A program made the position numbers and the translations under genes. This document shows positions 53,877-62,648 of a stretch of DNA of 64,000 nt, in pieces. Location of the stretch: positions 186,001-250,000 of the forward strand of contig NZ_FYED01000009.1 in NCBI RefSeq assembly GCF_900187565.1, read 5' to 3'. The DNA is from Pseudomonas sp. Irchel 3A7 (GTDB lineage Bacteria; Pseudomonadota; Gammaproteobacteria; Pseudomonadales; Pseudomonadaceae). The notes beneath the pieces were generated by a model. It saw nothing but the letters and a program-made list of their open reading frames with translations. It was not told the origin of the DNA and made no database searches. Numbering within the stretch: the stretch's first letter is position 1; every line of letters starts with the position of its first letter.

Positions 53877-54156
53877 GATGCACCTATTAGCTGTTAATTA
53901 TTATGTTCACCGCCCTTTCACGCAGCCAGTCAATCCGAAAGGCAAAGTGAAGTCAATAGCGAACACTCAGCCTTTCAGCGTTTATTTTCGGGCCTCTCAG
54001 GAGGACGAGAGTGCCAAATCAGTCGCCAGACACCCGTAAATCCTGAAGATCGGATGTGCGGCGTTTAGAATTTTTTACATGAGAGTTGTTAATTAAAATC
54101 AACAAGGCTAAGCTCCGGAAAAGCTCGTTCAAGTGTGAAACTTCGAGGTGATAAAA
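53877..54156. promoter_or_regulatory. Divergent puuA-puuD promoter region
   Basis: About 280 bases with an AT-rich centre (GTTAATTATTATG; GTTAATTAAAATC). A PuuR-type operator is expected here, but I cannot point to a specific site. Confidence 0.45.
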
Positions 54157-54918
54157 ATGGCATTCAAGCCATTGATCGGCGTTACTGCGTGCGTCAAACA
54201 GATTGGCCTGCACCCCTACCATGTCAGCGGCGACAAGTATTTGCGTGCTGTCAGCGTTGCGGCGCTGGGGCTGCCCGTCGTCATTCCTTCCCTGGCTGAA
54301 CTGACCGAAATCGATGACCTGCTGCCGCAGCTCGACGGTCTATTGCTGACCGGCTCGCCATCGAACGTGGAACCCTTCCACTATCAAGGCCCCGACAGCG
54401 CCCCCGGCACTGAACACGATCCCCAGCGGGATCGCACCACCCTTCCCCTGATTCGCGCGGCCATTGCCGCCGGCGTGCCGGTACTCGGCATCTGTCGTGG
54501 CTTTCAGGAGATGAACGTGGCGTTCGGTGGCAGCCTGCATCAGAAAGTCCATGAACTGCCCGGTTTCCTCGATCACCGCGAAGCCAACCATCCGGACCTG
54601 GCGGTGCAATACGCACCGGCCCATGCGGTCACGGTGCAACCGGGTGGTGTGTTCGAAGCCCTGGATCTGCCCCCGGTGTTCCAGGTCAATTCGATTCACA
54701 GCCAGGGCATCGACCGACTCGCCCCGGGCTTGCGCGCCGAGGCCATCGCGCCCGATGGCTTGATCGAGGCGGTGTCGGTGCAGAACAGCAAGGCCTTTGC
54801 CCTCGGCGTGCAATGGCACCCGGAATGGCAGGTGCTGGACAACCCGCCCTACCTGAGCATTTTCCAGGCGTTCGGCCAAGCGTGCCGGCAACGGGCGGCG
54901 CTGCGTCACTCGCGCTGA
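54157..54918 (+). CDS. puuD: Gamma-glutamyl-GABA hydrolase
   Basis: 253 aa class I glutamine amidotransferase-like peptidase that frees GABA from gamma-glutamyl-GABA, the last Puu step. The nucleophile is in VLGICRGFQEMNVAFGG and the histidine-glutamate pair in GVQWHPEWQ; GLLLTGSPSNVEP is the family oxyanion side. GAGGTG lies 7 bases before the ATG at 54157; the GTG at 54148 is less likely. Equivalent to SpuA/PuuD. Confidence 0.93.
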   Translation: MAFKPLIGVTACVKQIGLHPYHVSGDKYLRAVSVAALGLPVVIPSLAELTEIDDLLPQLDGLLLTGSPSNVEPFHYQGPDSAPGTEHDPQRDRTTLPLIRAAIAAGVPVLGICRGFQEMNVAFGGSLHQKVHELPGFLDHREANHPDLAVQYAPAHAVTVQPGGVFEALDLPPVFQVNSIHSQGIDRLAPGLRAEAIAPDGLIEAVSVQNSKAFALGVQWHPEWQVLDNPPYLSIFQAFGQACRQRAALRHSR

Positions 54919-55087
54919 CGTAAAACCCGAAAAACAATTTTCTGCCCCCGCGGGACAGGCGGGCGTGCCTTTGCGCGTCCGTCGCTCGCGATAACAACAC
55001 ACTGCAATAACAACAAGTACCGCAGCCAGGAAGGCGGCACCGGATAAACCCGAGTGGTTTGGGTAAGGGAGTCAAACGCAATCCCCC

Positions 55088-55177
55088 TGTGGGAGCGAGC
55101 CTGCTCGCGAATGCAATGTGTCATGCGACATCAATGTTGACTGATCCACCGCTTTCGCGAGCAGGCTCGCTCCCACA
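55088..55177. repeat. REPIN, TGTGGGAGCGAGCC family
   Basis: Inverted arms, 90 bases, in the 363-base gap between puuD and potG. The rest of the gap holds no gene. Confidence 0.9.
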
Positions 55178-55281
55178 GGGGATCGCCGCTGGACTCACAG
55201 GCACCGTAAGACTCGGGTTTGCAATCAACTATTAAGTCAGGCCGCGTTGGCCCGACGACTGAAACCTGTTGGGAGTTTCAC

Positions 55282-56424
55282 ATGGCAAACGCCTCCAGCA
55301 TCTACAGGAAGGCCCTTGAAGGTCACCAGGCACCGAAAAAGGTGTTGGTGAAAGTCGATCGCGTCACCAAGAAATTCGACGAAACCACCGCTGTGGACGA
55401 TGTGTCCCTGGAAATCCATCAAGGCGAAATCTTTGCCCTGCTCGGTGGTTCCGGTTCAGGCAAATCGACGCTGCTGCGCATGCTCGCCGGCTTCGAGCGC
55501 CCGACCGAAGGCCGGATTTTGCTCGATGGCGTCGACATCACCGACATGCCGCCGTACGAACGGCCGATCAACATGATGTTCCAGTCCTATGCTCTGTTCC
55601 CGCACATGACCGTGGCGCAGAACATCGCCTTCGGCCTCAAGCAGGACAAGCTGCCCGCCGCTGAAATCGACGCCCGCGTACAAGAGATGCTGCGCCTGGT
55701 GCACATGACCCAGTACGCCAAGCGCAAACCCCATCAGTTGTCCGGCGGCCAGCGCCAGCGCGTGGCCCTGGCCCGCTCCCTGGCCAAGCGGCCGAAGTTG
55801 CTGCTGCTCGATGAACCCATGGGTGCGCTGGATAAAAAGCTGCGCTCGCAGATGCAGCTGGAACTGGTGGAGATCATCGAGCGCGTCGGCGTGACCTGCG
55901 TGATGGTGACCCACGATCAGGAAGAGGCCATGACCATGGCCCAGCGCATCGCGATCATGCACCTGGGCTGGATCGCCCAGATCGGCAGCCCGGTCGACAT
56001 TTACGAAGCACCGGTCAGCCGCATGGTCTGCGAGTTCATCGGTAACGTGAACGCCTTCGACGGCACCGTTGTCGAGGATCTGGAAGGTCACGCGATCATT
56101 CACAGCCCGGATCTGGAACAGAAAATCTACGTCGGCCACGGCGTCAGCACCTCGGTGCAGGACAAGTCGATCACCTACGCCATCCGCCCGGAAAAACTGC
56201 TGGTCAGCACCACCAAACCGGACACCCGTTACAACTGGTCCAGCGGCAAGGTGCATGACATCGCCTACCTCGGCGGCCACTCGGTGTTCTACGTCGAACT
56301 GCCTGGCGGCAAGGTCGTGCAGTCGTTCATGGCCAACGCCGAACGCCGTGGGGCGCGTCCGACCTGGGACGATCAGGTCTACGTGTGGTGGGAAGACGAC
56401 AGCGGCGTGGTACTGCGCGCATGA
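55282..56424 (+). CDS. potG: Putrescine ABC transporter ATPase
   Basis: 380 aa. Walker A GGSGSGKST, Q-loop FQSYALFPHMT, signature LSGGQRQRVALARSL, Walker B LLLLDEPMGALD and switch histidine MVTHDQEEAM, followed by a TOBE domain from about residue 290. It aligns closely with recalled E. coli PotG rather than PotA. The start ATG at 55282 has GGGAG upstream. It overlaps potH by 4 bases. Confidence 0.95.
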   Translation: MANASSIYRKALEGHQAPKKVLVKVDRVTKKFDETTAVDDVSLEIHQGEIFALLGGSGSGKSTLLRMLAGFERPTEGRILLDGVDITDMPPYERPINMMFQSYALFPHMTVAQNIAFGLKQDKLPAAEIDARVQEMLRLVHMTQYAKRKPHQLSGGQRQRVALARSLAKRPKLLLLDEPMGALDKKLRSQMQLELVEIIERVGVTCVMVTHDQEEAMTMAQRIAIMHLGWIAQIGSPVDIYEAPVSRMVCEFIGNVNAFDGTVVEDLEGHAIIHSPDLEQKIYVGHGVSTSVQDKSITYAIRPEKLLVSTTKPDTRYNWSSGKVHDIAYLGGHSVFYVELPGGKVVQSFMANAERRGARPTWDDQVYVWWEDDSGVVLRA

Positions 56425-57335
56425 GAACCTTCAATCAGCAATTCCTGCGCCTGGTGCCCAGCGGTCGCAAGCTCGTCATCGGCATTCCGTTCCTGTGGTT
56501 GTGTCTGTTCTTCATGCTGCCGTTCTTCCTGGTGATGAAGATCAGCTTCTCGGAAGCAGCCCTGGCCATTCCACCCTACTCGGAGATCTACACCTACGCC
56601 GAGCAGAAATTCAATCTGCTGCTCAACATCGGCAACTACACGCTGCTGGGCGAAGATGAGCTGTACCTCTCGGCTTACCTCGGTTCGTTGAAGGTCGCGC
56701 TGTTCAGTACGTTGATGTGCCTGGTGATCGGTTTTCCGATGGCCTATGCCATTACCAAGGCGAGCAAGGAAGCGCAAAACGTCTTGATGCTGCTGATCAT
56801 GATGCCGACCTGGACCGCGATCCTGATCCGCGTTTATGCGTGGATGGGCATCCTCAGCAACAACGGTCTGCTCAACGGCTTTTTGATGTGGACCGGGCTG
56901 ACCGACCACCCGATCGAGATCCTCAACACCAACACCGCCGTCTATATCGGCGTTGTGTACGCGTATCTGCCGTTCATGATCCTGCCGCTGTACGCCAACC
57001 TGGTGAAGCACGATCAGAGCCTGCTGGAAGCCGCATCCGATCTGGGTTCGAGCACCTTCAACAGCTTCTGGAAAATCACCGTGCCGCTGGCCAGGAACGG
57101 CATCATCGCCGGTTGCATGCTGGTGTTCATTCCAGTGGTCGGCGAGTTCGTGATTCCGGAACTGCTGGGCGGCCCGGAGACCCTGATGATCGGTCGCGTG
57201 CTGTGGCAAGAGTTCTTCAATAACCGCGACTGGCCGGTGGCGTCCGCGCTGGCGGTGGTGATGCTGTTGATCCTGATTGTGCCGATTCTGCTGTTCAACC
57301 GCAGCCAGGCCAAAGAGATGGAGGCACGGGGATGA
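56421..57335 (+). CDS. potH: Putrescine transporter permease
   Basis: 304 aa inner-membrane permease with six spans. The EAA loop LLEAASDLGSSTFNSFWKIT contacts the ATPase. IPFLWLCLFFMLPFFLVMKI is the first span and FIPVVGEFVIPELLGGPETL a conserved periplasmic-side block. Starts within the potG stop (ATGA) and overlaps potI by 4 bases, so the three are translationally coupled. Confidence 0.95.
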   Translation: MRTFNQQFLRLVPSGRKLVIGIPFLWLCLFFMLPFFLVMKISFSEAALAIPPYSEIYTYAEQKFNLLLNIGNYTLLGEDELYLSAYLGSLKVALFSTLMCLVIGFPMAYAITKASKEAQNVLMLLIMMPTWTAILIRVYAWMGILSNNGLLNGFLMWTGLTDHPIEILNTNTAVYIGVVYAYLPFMILPLYANLVKHDQSLLEAASDLGSSTFNSFWKITVPLARNGIIAGCMLVFIPVVGEFVIPELLGGPETLMIGRVLWQEFFNNRDWPVASALAVVMLLILIVPILLFNRSQAKEMEARG

Positions 57336-58210
57336 AACGTTTCGGGTTTTCAAAATTGATGTTGGTGTTCGGCCTGTCGTTCATCTACTTGCCAATGCTG
57401 ATCCTGGTGATTTACTCGTTCAACGCCTCGAAGCTGGTGACGGTGTGGGGTGGCTGGTCGTTCAAGTGGTACGCCGGCCTGCTCGACAACTCGCAACTGA
57501 TGGGTTCGGTGGGGCGCTCGCTGGAAATCGCCTGCTATACCGCGATTGCAGCCGTGGCGCTGGGGACACTGGCCGCGTTCGTGCTGACCCGGGTGACACG
57601 CTTCAAGGGCCGCACGCTGTTCGGTGGCCTGGTCACCGCACCGTTGGTGATGCCGGAGGTGATCACCGGTCTGTCGCTGTTGCTGCTGTTCGTAGCCATG
57701 GCGCAACTGATCGGCTGGCCGATGGAACGCGGCATCGTGACGATCTGGATCGCCCACACCACGTTTTGTGCCGCTTACGTCGCGGTGGTAGTCTCCGCCC
57801 GCCTTCGCGAGCTGGACCTGTCCATCGAAGAAGCGGCCATGGACCTCGGGGCCAAGCCGTTCAAAGTGTTTTTCCTGATCACCATCCCGATGATCGCGCC
57901 GTCACTGGCGGCCGGCGGCATGATGTCGTTTGCCCTGTCGCTGGATGACCTGGTACTGGCGAGCTTCGTCTCCGGCCCGGGTTCCACCACCCTGCCGATG
58001 GAAGTGTTCTCGGCGGTGCGCCTCGGCGTGAAGCCGGAGATCAATGCCGTGGCCAGTTTGATCCTGCTGGCGGTATCGATGGTGACCTTCATGGTCTGGT
58101 ACTTCAGCCGCCGTGCCGAAGCCAGCCGCAAACGAGCGATTCAGGAAGCGATGGATCAGACCGCCAGCGAGTCCTGGCAACAACCGCAACGGGCCGCTGC
58201 AACCGCCTGA
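57332..58210 (+). CDS. potI: Putrescine transporter permease
   Basis: 292 aa permease with six spans, partner of PotH. The EAA loop IEEAAMDLGAKPFKVFFLIT is at about residues 165-184; LSLDDLVLASFVSGPGSTTL is typical of PotI/PotC. It overlaps potH by 4 bases. The C-terminal tail is charged and cytoplasmic (RRAEASRKRAIQEAMDQT). Confidence 0.95.
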   Translation: MKRFGFSKLMLVFGLSFIYLPMLILVIYSFNASKLVTVWGGWSFKWYAGLLDNSQLMGSVGRSLEIACYTAIAAVALGTLAAFVLTRVTRFKGRTLFGGLVTAPLVMPEVITGLSLLLLFVAMAQLIGWPMERGIVTIWIAHTTFCAAYVAVVVSARLRELDLSIEEAAMDLGAKPFKVFFLITIPMIAPSLAAGGMMSFALSLDDLVLASFVSGPGSTTLPMEVFSAVRLGVKPEINAVASLILLAVSMVTFMVWYFSRRAEASRKRAIQEAMDQTASESWQQPQRAAATA

Positions 58211-58223
58211 TGGCTTGAGCTTT

Positions 58224-58317
58224 TGTGGCGAGGGAGCTTGCTCCCGCTGGGCTGCGAAGCGGCCCCAATAACTTGTGAGTGCTGCGCACTCAAGCGGGAG
58301 CAAGCTCCCTCGCCACA
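58224..58317. repeat. REPIN, TGTGGCGAGGGAGC family
   Basis: Inverted arms, 94 bases, between potI and potF. It may set different transcript levels for permease and binding-protein genes. Confidence 0.85.
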
Positions 58318-58375
58318 GGTTTTATGTTGACTGCATTTTGTGTGATTTGAATAAGAAATGAATGGAGTTGTACCG

Positions 58376-59473
58376 ATGAAAATGTTTGGCAGGACTCTGC
58401 TGACACTGTCCTTATTGGGCGCGATGGTTACGGGCGCCCAGGCCAATGACAAGGTTCTGCGCGTCTACAACTGGTCGGATTACATTGCCCCGGACACCGT
58501 CAAGAAGTTCGAAGACGAGACCGGGATCCAGGTGACCTACGATGTGTTCGACAGTAACGAAACCCTTGAGGCACGCCTGCTGGCGGGCAAATCCGGCTAC
58601 GACATCGTCGTGCCGTCCAACAGTTTCCTGGCCAAGCAGGTCAAGGCCGGCGTCTATCAGGAACTGGACAAATCCAAGCTGCCGAACTGGAAAAACCTCA
58701 ACCCGGTGCTGCTGAAAAACGCCTCTGCCAGCGACCCGGATAACGCCCATGCGTTCCCGTACATGTGGGGCTCGATCGGCATCGGTTTCAATCCGGACAA
58801 GGTCAAGGAAGTCCTCGGCGCCAACGCCCCGACCAACTCCTGGGATTTGCTGTTCAAACCGGAAAACGCGGAGAAACTGAAAGCCTGCGGCATCAGCTTC
58901 CTCGATTCACCGACCGAGATGCTCCCGGCCGCCCTGCACTACCTGGGCTACCCGGTGAACGATCAGGACAAGCAACACATCGCCGAAGCCGAAGCGCTGT
59001 TCATGAAGATTCGCCCGTCGGTGGCGTACTTCCATTCATCGAAATACATCTCCGACCTGGCCAACGGCAACATCTGCGTAGCCGTCGGTTACTCCGGCGA
59101 CGTGCTGCAGGCCAAGGCCCGCGCCCAGGAAGCCGGGGACAAGGTGAAGATCGACTACAGCATCCCGAAAGAAGGCGCCGGCAGTTTCTACGACATGGTC
59201 GCCATCCCCCGCGATGCCGCCAACGTCGAGAACGCCCACCTGTTCATGAACTTCCTGATGCGTGCGGACATCATCGCCGAGATCACCAACAACATCGGCT
59301 ACAGCAACGCCAATGCGGCGGCCACGCCGTTGGTGGATGAAGCGATTCGCAATGATCCAGGCTCGTATCCGTCGCAGGATGTGATGGCGACCTTGTATGC
59401 CATCCCTGACATGCCGATTGGTGTGCAACGGGTGATGACCCGGGGTTGGACCAAGGTGAAGCTCGGTAAGTAA
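58376..59473 (+). CDS. potF: Putrescine-binding periplasmic protein
   Basis: 365 aa. The signal peptide ends near AQA|ND (residue 24). LRVYNWSDYIAPDTVKKFED opens the mature protein; YDVFDSNETLEARLLAG, PYMWGSIGIGF, YFHSSKYISDLANGNICVA and AGSFYDMVAIPRDA match PotF along its length. It delivers putrescine or a related amine to PotGHI. TGGAG precedes the ATG. Unlike E. coli potFGHI, the binding-protein gene is last here. Confidence 0.95.
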   Translation: MKMFGRTLLTLSLLGAMVTGAQANDKVLRVYNWSDYIAPDTVKKFEDETGIQVTYDVFDSNETLEARLLAGKSGYDIVVPSNSFLAKQVKAGVYQELDKSKLPNWKNLNPVLLKNASASDPDNAHAFPYMWGSIGIGFNPDKVKEVLGANAPTNSWDLLFKPENAEKLKACGISFLDSPTEMLPAALHYLGYPVNDQDKQHIAEAEALFMKIRPSVAYFHSSKYISDLANGNICVAVGYSGDVLQAKARAQEAGDKVKIDYSIPKEGAGSFYDMVAIPRDAANVENAHLFMNFLMRADIIAEITNNIGYSNANAAATPLVDEAIRNDPGSYPSQDVMATLYAIPDMPIGVQRVMTRGWTKVKLGK

Positions 59474-59507
59474 TTCACTCAGAACAATTGTTGAATCTGA
59501 TGCCGCC

Positions 59508-59574
59508 TTCGCGAGCAGGCTCGCTCCCACATTTGGAATGCATTCCCCCCTGTGGGAGCGAGCCTGCTCGCGAA
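59508..59574. repeat. REP pair in tail-to-tail order
   Basis: Same arms as the TGTGGGAGCGAGCC family but in swapped order: TTCGCGAGCAGG...CCCACA first, then TGTGGGAGC...CGCGAA. The spacing is short (67 bases in total). Confidence 0.85.
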
Positions 59575-59694
59575 TTGGCCAGAACAGTCAATATACGAAC
59601 CAGATTTTCCCATTTCCGTTCACGCAGCGCCTTACCACCGCTGCACTCGTCTCCGATGAACGGCCTCACCTGGCTCCTCGGTTAAGGTGAGTTT

Positions 59695-59717
59695 GGCGCC
59701 CTCGGGCGCCTTTTTTT
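59695..59717. terminator. Terminator between convergent potF and thpR
   Basis: GGCGCC / GGCGCC stem with a short loop and seven T on the plus strand. Confidence 0.8.
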
Positions 59718-59725
59718 CGTTTGGC

Positions 59726-60265
59726 CTACGAAGTTCCCAATGGCCACGAGGCCAGCGGTATGTACCGGCCCTTGTGCGATTCGAACAGGGCGAATCGATC
59801 GGCACGCAGGAAAAACTCCGGTGGCGTGGCGGACTCGGGAACCGGGGCGCGAAAATCCCGGGCCAGGGTCAGGTGCGGGCGAAACTCCCGTGGCGCATCC
59901 CCCGATACAAACGGCAACACGGCCTGTTCCAGGTCATACACCAGGCGCAACAACGCTGGCGAAGCCTGCTCCGGCGCCAACACCAGAACCCCTGCCCTGC
60001 GCCAGACATCCAGCCGATCCAGCACCACGGTCAAGCGCTCGTCCGAGGTGCGCACTGATGCGGCAGCCTTGCAGATATCGGCGATCTGCGCCGTGGCGAC
60101 CGAACCGAGGAATTTCAGGGTCAAGTGAAAATTCTCCACTGGCACCGGGCGCCCGTTCCTCAGTTGCAAGGCGCTGCGCCATTGGGCAATCACCTTGCGT
60201 TGCGCCGGCGCGCAGTCCAGGGCAAAAAACAGCCGTTTGAACGGCTCATGGGATTCGTCGCTCAT
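59726..60265 (-). CDS. thpR: RNA 2',3'-cyclic phosphodiesterase (2'-5' RNA ligase family)
   Basis: 179 aa. Both HxTx catalytic motifs are present: ENFHLTLKFLG and FRPHLTLARDF. FFALDCAPAQRKVIAQW is the family N-terminus. It acts on RNA 2',3'-cyclic phosphates. GGAGG lies 9 bases before the ATG at 60265. Confidence 0.92.
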   Translation of the reverse strand: MSDESHEPFKRLFFALDCAPAQRKVIAQWRSALQLRNGRPVPVENFHLTLKFLGSVATAQIADICKAAASVRTSDERLTVVLDRLDVWRRAGVLVLAPEQASPALLRLVYDLEQAVLPFVSGDAPREFRPHLTLARDFRAPVPESATPPEFFLRADRFALFESHKGRYIPLASWPLGTS

Positions 60266-60327
60266 TCGTGGCACCTCCTGACATCCAAGTTATAGTTCAT
60301 GCAAACACGCTTCAACTGGAGGGGGCC

Positions 60328-60522
60328 ATGCGAGAAATCATCAGCAAAGAGCCATGGTGGGCCGTACCACCGAAATCCGGTCAGGATGAGTCCGAGCTGG
60401 AATGGGGCTGGCTGGTTCACTACAACGAAGGAGAGCCGCGCTTCGAGTTCGTCAAGGAGCGGCCAACCGACAGCGAGATTCGTAACCGCAAGAGTTGCAG
60501 GATCACCCCGTCATCCGAGTGA
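60328..60522 (+). CDS. Conserved small hypothetical protein (64 aa)
   Basis: 64 aa, soluble, start ATG at 60328 after a strong GGAGGGGGCC site. It reads MREIISKEPWWAVPPKSGQD with a charged C-terminus (RPTDSEIRNRKSCRI). Pro/Trp/Glu-rich, with no motif I recognise. It lies between divergent thpR and a convergent DUF1428 gene. Confidence 0.7.
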   Translation: MREIISKEPWWAVPPKSGQDESELEWGWLVHYNEGEPRFEFVKERPTDSEIRNRKSCRITPSSE

Positions 60523-60537
60523 TCCTGCCCCGGGTGT

Positions 60538-60891
60538 TCACGCCTTCACGATCGTTTCAAAACCGCCGAAGATCATTCGCTGGCCATCGAACGGCATGGG
60601 ATTGACGTCCGGCTGCATCCTCGGGTCAGCCATCATTTTTTCCATCGCGGCATCGCTGGTGGCCTTGTCCGGCCAGATGAGCCAGCCGAACACGACGGTT
60701 TCGTCCGCCTTCAGTTTTACCGCCATCGGGAACGAAGTCACCTTGCCGTCAGGCACGTCACTGCCCCAGCACTCGACCACGCTCAAGGCGCCGTTGTCCT
60801 TGAAAAGCCCGGCGGCGATCTCGGCGTGTTTCTTGTATTTATCACGGTTGGCAGTGGGCACCGCAGCGACAAAAGCATTCACGTAAGACAT
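60538..60891 (-). CDS. DUF1428-family protein
   Basis: 117 aa. MSYVNAFVAAVPTANRDKYK is the typical family start, with VVECWGSDVPDGKVTSFP and FGWLIWPDKATSDAAMEKMM following; DUF1428 proteins are dimeric ferredoxin-like folds of unknown function. GGAGAA precedes the ATG at 60891. Confidence 0.88.
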   Translation of the reverse strand: MSYVNAFVAAVPTANRDKYKKHAEIAAGLFKDNGALSVVECWGSDVPDGKVTSFPMAVKLKADETVVFGWLIWPDKATSDAAMEKMMADPRMQPDVNPMPFDGQRMIFGGFETIVKA

Positions 60892-60907
60892 GAGGGTTCT
60901 CCTGGAG

Positions 60908-61972
60908 TCATGGGTTGATTCTCTGGTTAGTCGATTGGCTTGGTTGCCATTCGACATGGCCGGCCTCCAGACCGACCGGCGGTTCAGCGCTGCCGGCCAG
61001 GTTGCCCTCGATCTGCCCCGCCATGTACAGGGTGCCGGCCATGACACCGGTGGTCGGGTTCTGGACCAGCTTGGTCCAGGCCTTGTCGAACGTATTACCC
61101 AGGCTGCTGCGAATCAGCGCCTCGCTGTCCGGCCGGTCGCTGGCCTGAATCAGCGCGCGGATCCCCGCGACCCCGACGGTGATCAATCCCCCCGCGAGTC
61201 TGCCCGCCGCCGCGGCCACGGCACTGGCGGCGCCACGGGGGGCCATCTCGGCTTCGATTCGACGACTGGCGCGCTTGGCGACCGGCGCCATCGCGGTATC
61301 GGTCGAATCGACGCCCTTGTCGCCACCGGCCCGGTGAATCTTGTCGATCAGCGCGGCGTAGGCCGGCAGGTTATTCAACCGCTCGGCGTACACCACCTGA
61401 TACAGCGAGGCGTCACGCGCCGAGGGTGGCCCGAGGGCAATGGCCGGGACTTTCTGGATGCGGCCATTGAGTTGGGCAATGGGCACGCCGTGGCGCTGGG
61501 AAATGCGCTGCAGGTCTTCCTTGAGAATGTCCACATAGAACGCCGACGCCAGGCTGAGAATCTGATCGGGGTCGATTTCCACCGCCACCGGTGCCAGGAC
61601 TTTTTCCTGGTATTGCTCCAGCAAGTAAGCGGCCAGGCGCTTTTCCGAGGCATCCTGCTCGCCCTGGGCGCTGAGGGTGTACCAGCTGACTTTCATCGAC
61701 AGCCATTCCTGGGTCCAGTAGCTGCTGAACCAGGGAATGAAGTTTTCTTCGGTCAGTTGATAGACCCGCGTACGCCAGTAATCCATGGCGCCGCGGGCGT
61801 AGATTTTGGTCTGCTCGGTGGCCGATTGCGATGCCGCGACAATCTCCCGGTCCACTTGCTGCCAGGTACTCGGCGAGATCATGACCTGCGGTGTTTCCAC
61901 CGGCGCGCGCGGGGCCGTGACGCACCCCGCCAACACCATCAGCACGGCGACGATCAGCGAACGCAGGTTCAT
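60908..61972 (-). CDS. Lipoprotein of unknown function
   Basis: 354 aa. Lipobox MVLAGC at residues 12-17 with a short signal peptide, so lipid-anchored. The body is mainly helical and hydrophilic (VDREIVAASQSATEQTKIYA, RGAMDYWRTRVYQLTEENF), with an Ala/Gly-rich segment near residues 245-275 that may insert in a membrane. No family recognised. The start at 61972 is set by the signal peptide. It lies 16 bases upstream of the DUF1428 gene on the same strand, so the two may be co-transcribed. Confidence 0.78.
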   Translation of the reverse strand: MNLRSLIVAVLMVLAGCVTAPRAPVETPQVMISPSTWQQVDREIVAASQSATEQTKIYARGAMDYWRTRVYQLTEENFIPWFSSYWTQEWLSMKVSWYTLSAQGEQDASEKRLAAYLLEQYQEKVLAPVAVEIDPDQILSLASAFYVDILKEDLQRISQRHGVPIAQLNGRIQKVPAIALGPPSARDASLYQVVYAERLNNLPAYAALIDKIHRAGGDKGVDSTDTAMAPVAKRASRRIEAEMAPRGAASAVAAAAGRLAGGLITVGVAGIRALIQASDRPDSEALIRSSLGNTFDKAWTKLVQNPTTGVMAGTLYMAGQIEGNLAGSAEPPVGLEAGHVEWQPSQSTNQRINP

Positions 61973-62075
61973 CGCGGTCCCCGAAGTCTGCGCCGGACCG
62001 GATGTCCGGCGTTTAAAAGGCCCTGAATTGAGTATAGGTGGCGGCCATTGCCCTGATGTCGTCCTCAAAACCGCC

Positions 62076-62150
62076 TTCGCGAGCAGGCTCGCTCCCACAG
62101 GGGGCTTGTGATCGCCACAGATCCTCTGTGGGAGCGGGCTTGCCCGCGAT
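62076..62150. repeat. Mixed REP pair, tail-to-tail
   Basis: TTCGCGAGCAGGCTCGCTCC-CACA then TGTGGGAGCGGGCTTGCCCG-CGA. The two arms belong to related but different variants, 75 bases in total. Confidence 0.75.
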
Positions 62151-62289
62151 GGGGCCCGAACGAACACTGCAAAAACCGACCATCACTCCCATCGATATTC
62201 ACCATCGCCACGATTACCTTCCGCCCGCCGACCGTCAGCGTAGGATCAATTGCAACCCAACACGAAACCCTGAAACGGAGGGTCGAATC

Positions 62290-62382
62290 ATGCTAATCCA
62301 TCTCCTGACCTGCCTGGCCCTGACGGCCTTCACGTTGAGCGTATTTGGCTGGTTCGTCCTGACCGAGGAGCGCACGTCATGA
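62290..62382 (+). CDS. Small single-span membrane protein (30 aa)
   Basis: The frame reads MLIHLLTCLALTAFTLSVFG then WFVLTEERTS. GGAGGG lies 7 bases before the ATG, and the stop overlaps the next start (ATGA). Hydrophobic core about residues 3-25. The strong ribosome site and the coupling argue that it is real. Confidence 0.65.
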   Translation: MLIHLLTCLALTAFTLSVFGWFVLTEERTS

Positions 62383-62639
62383 TCAACGAAGTCACCCTGG
62401 CCGTGAGCTTTCCGGTGTTCGGCAACAACTACTACTCGCAGCAATTCGAGTCTCGTAAAGTGTTGACCCTGGTGTTCGACAAAAAATTCGAAGCGTTGCT
62501 GATTCCGGCTGCCGGTCATCACTTCAACAACGAAGTGGTCGGTCTCAACGATCAGTTCCGCTTCCTCAACGATGTGCTGGCCGAGCATTTGCTGGCGACC
62601 GAAGTCGCTGCCAGCGCGCGCCGCAATCAATACATCTGA
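62379..62639 (+). CDS. Hypothetical protein (86 aa) coupled to the 30-aa protein
   Basis: 86 aa, soluble, with VTLAVSFPVFGNNYYSQQFE at the N-terminus and a C-terminal helix rich in Ala/Glu. No family recognised. The ATG overlaps the stop of the 30-aa gene. It converges on the HlyD-type gene with a 9-base gap. Confidence 0.7.
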   Translation: MINEVTLAVSFPVFGNNYYSQQFESRKVLTLVFDKKFEALLIPAAGHHFNNEVVGLNDQFRFLNDVLAEHLLATEVAASARRNQYI

Positions 62640-62648
62640 ACCGCGGGT

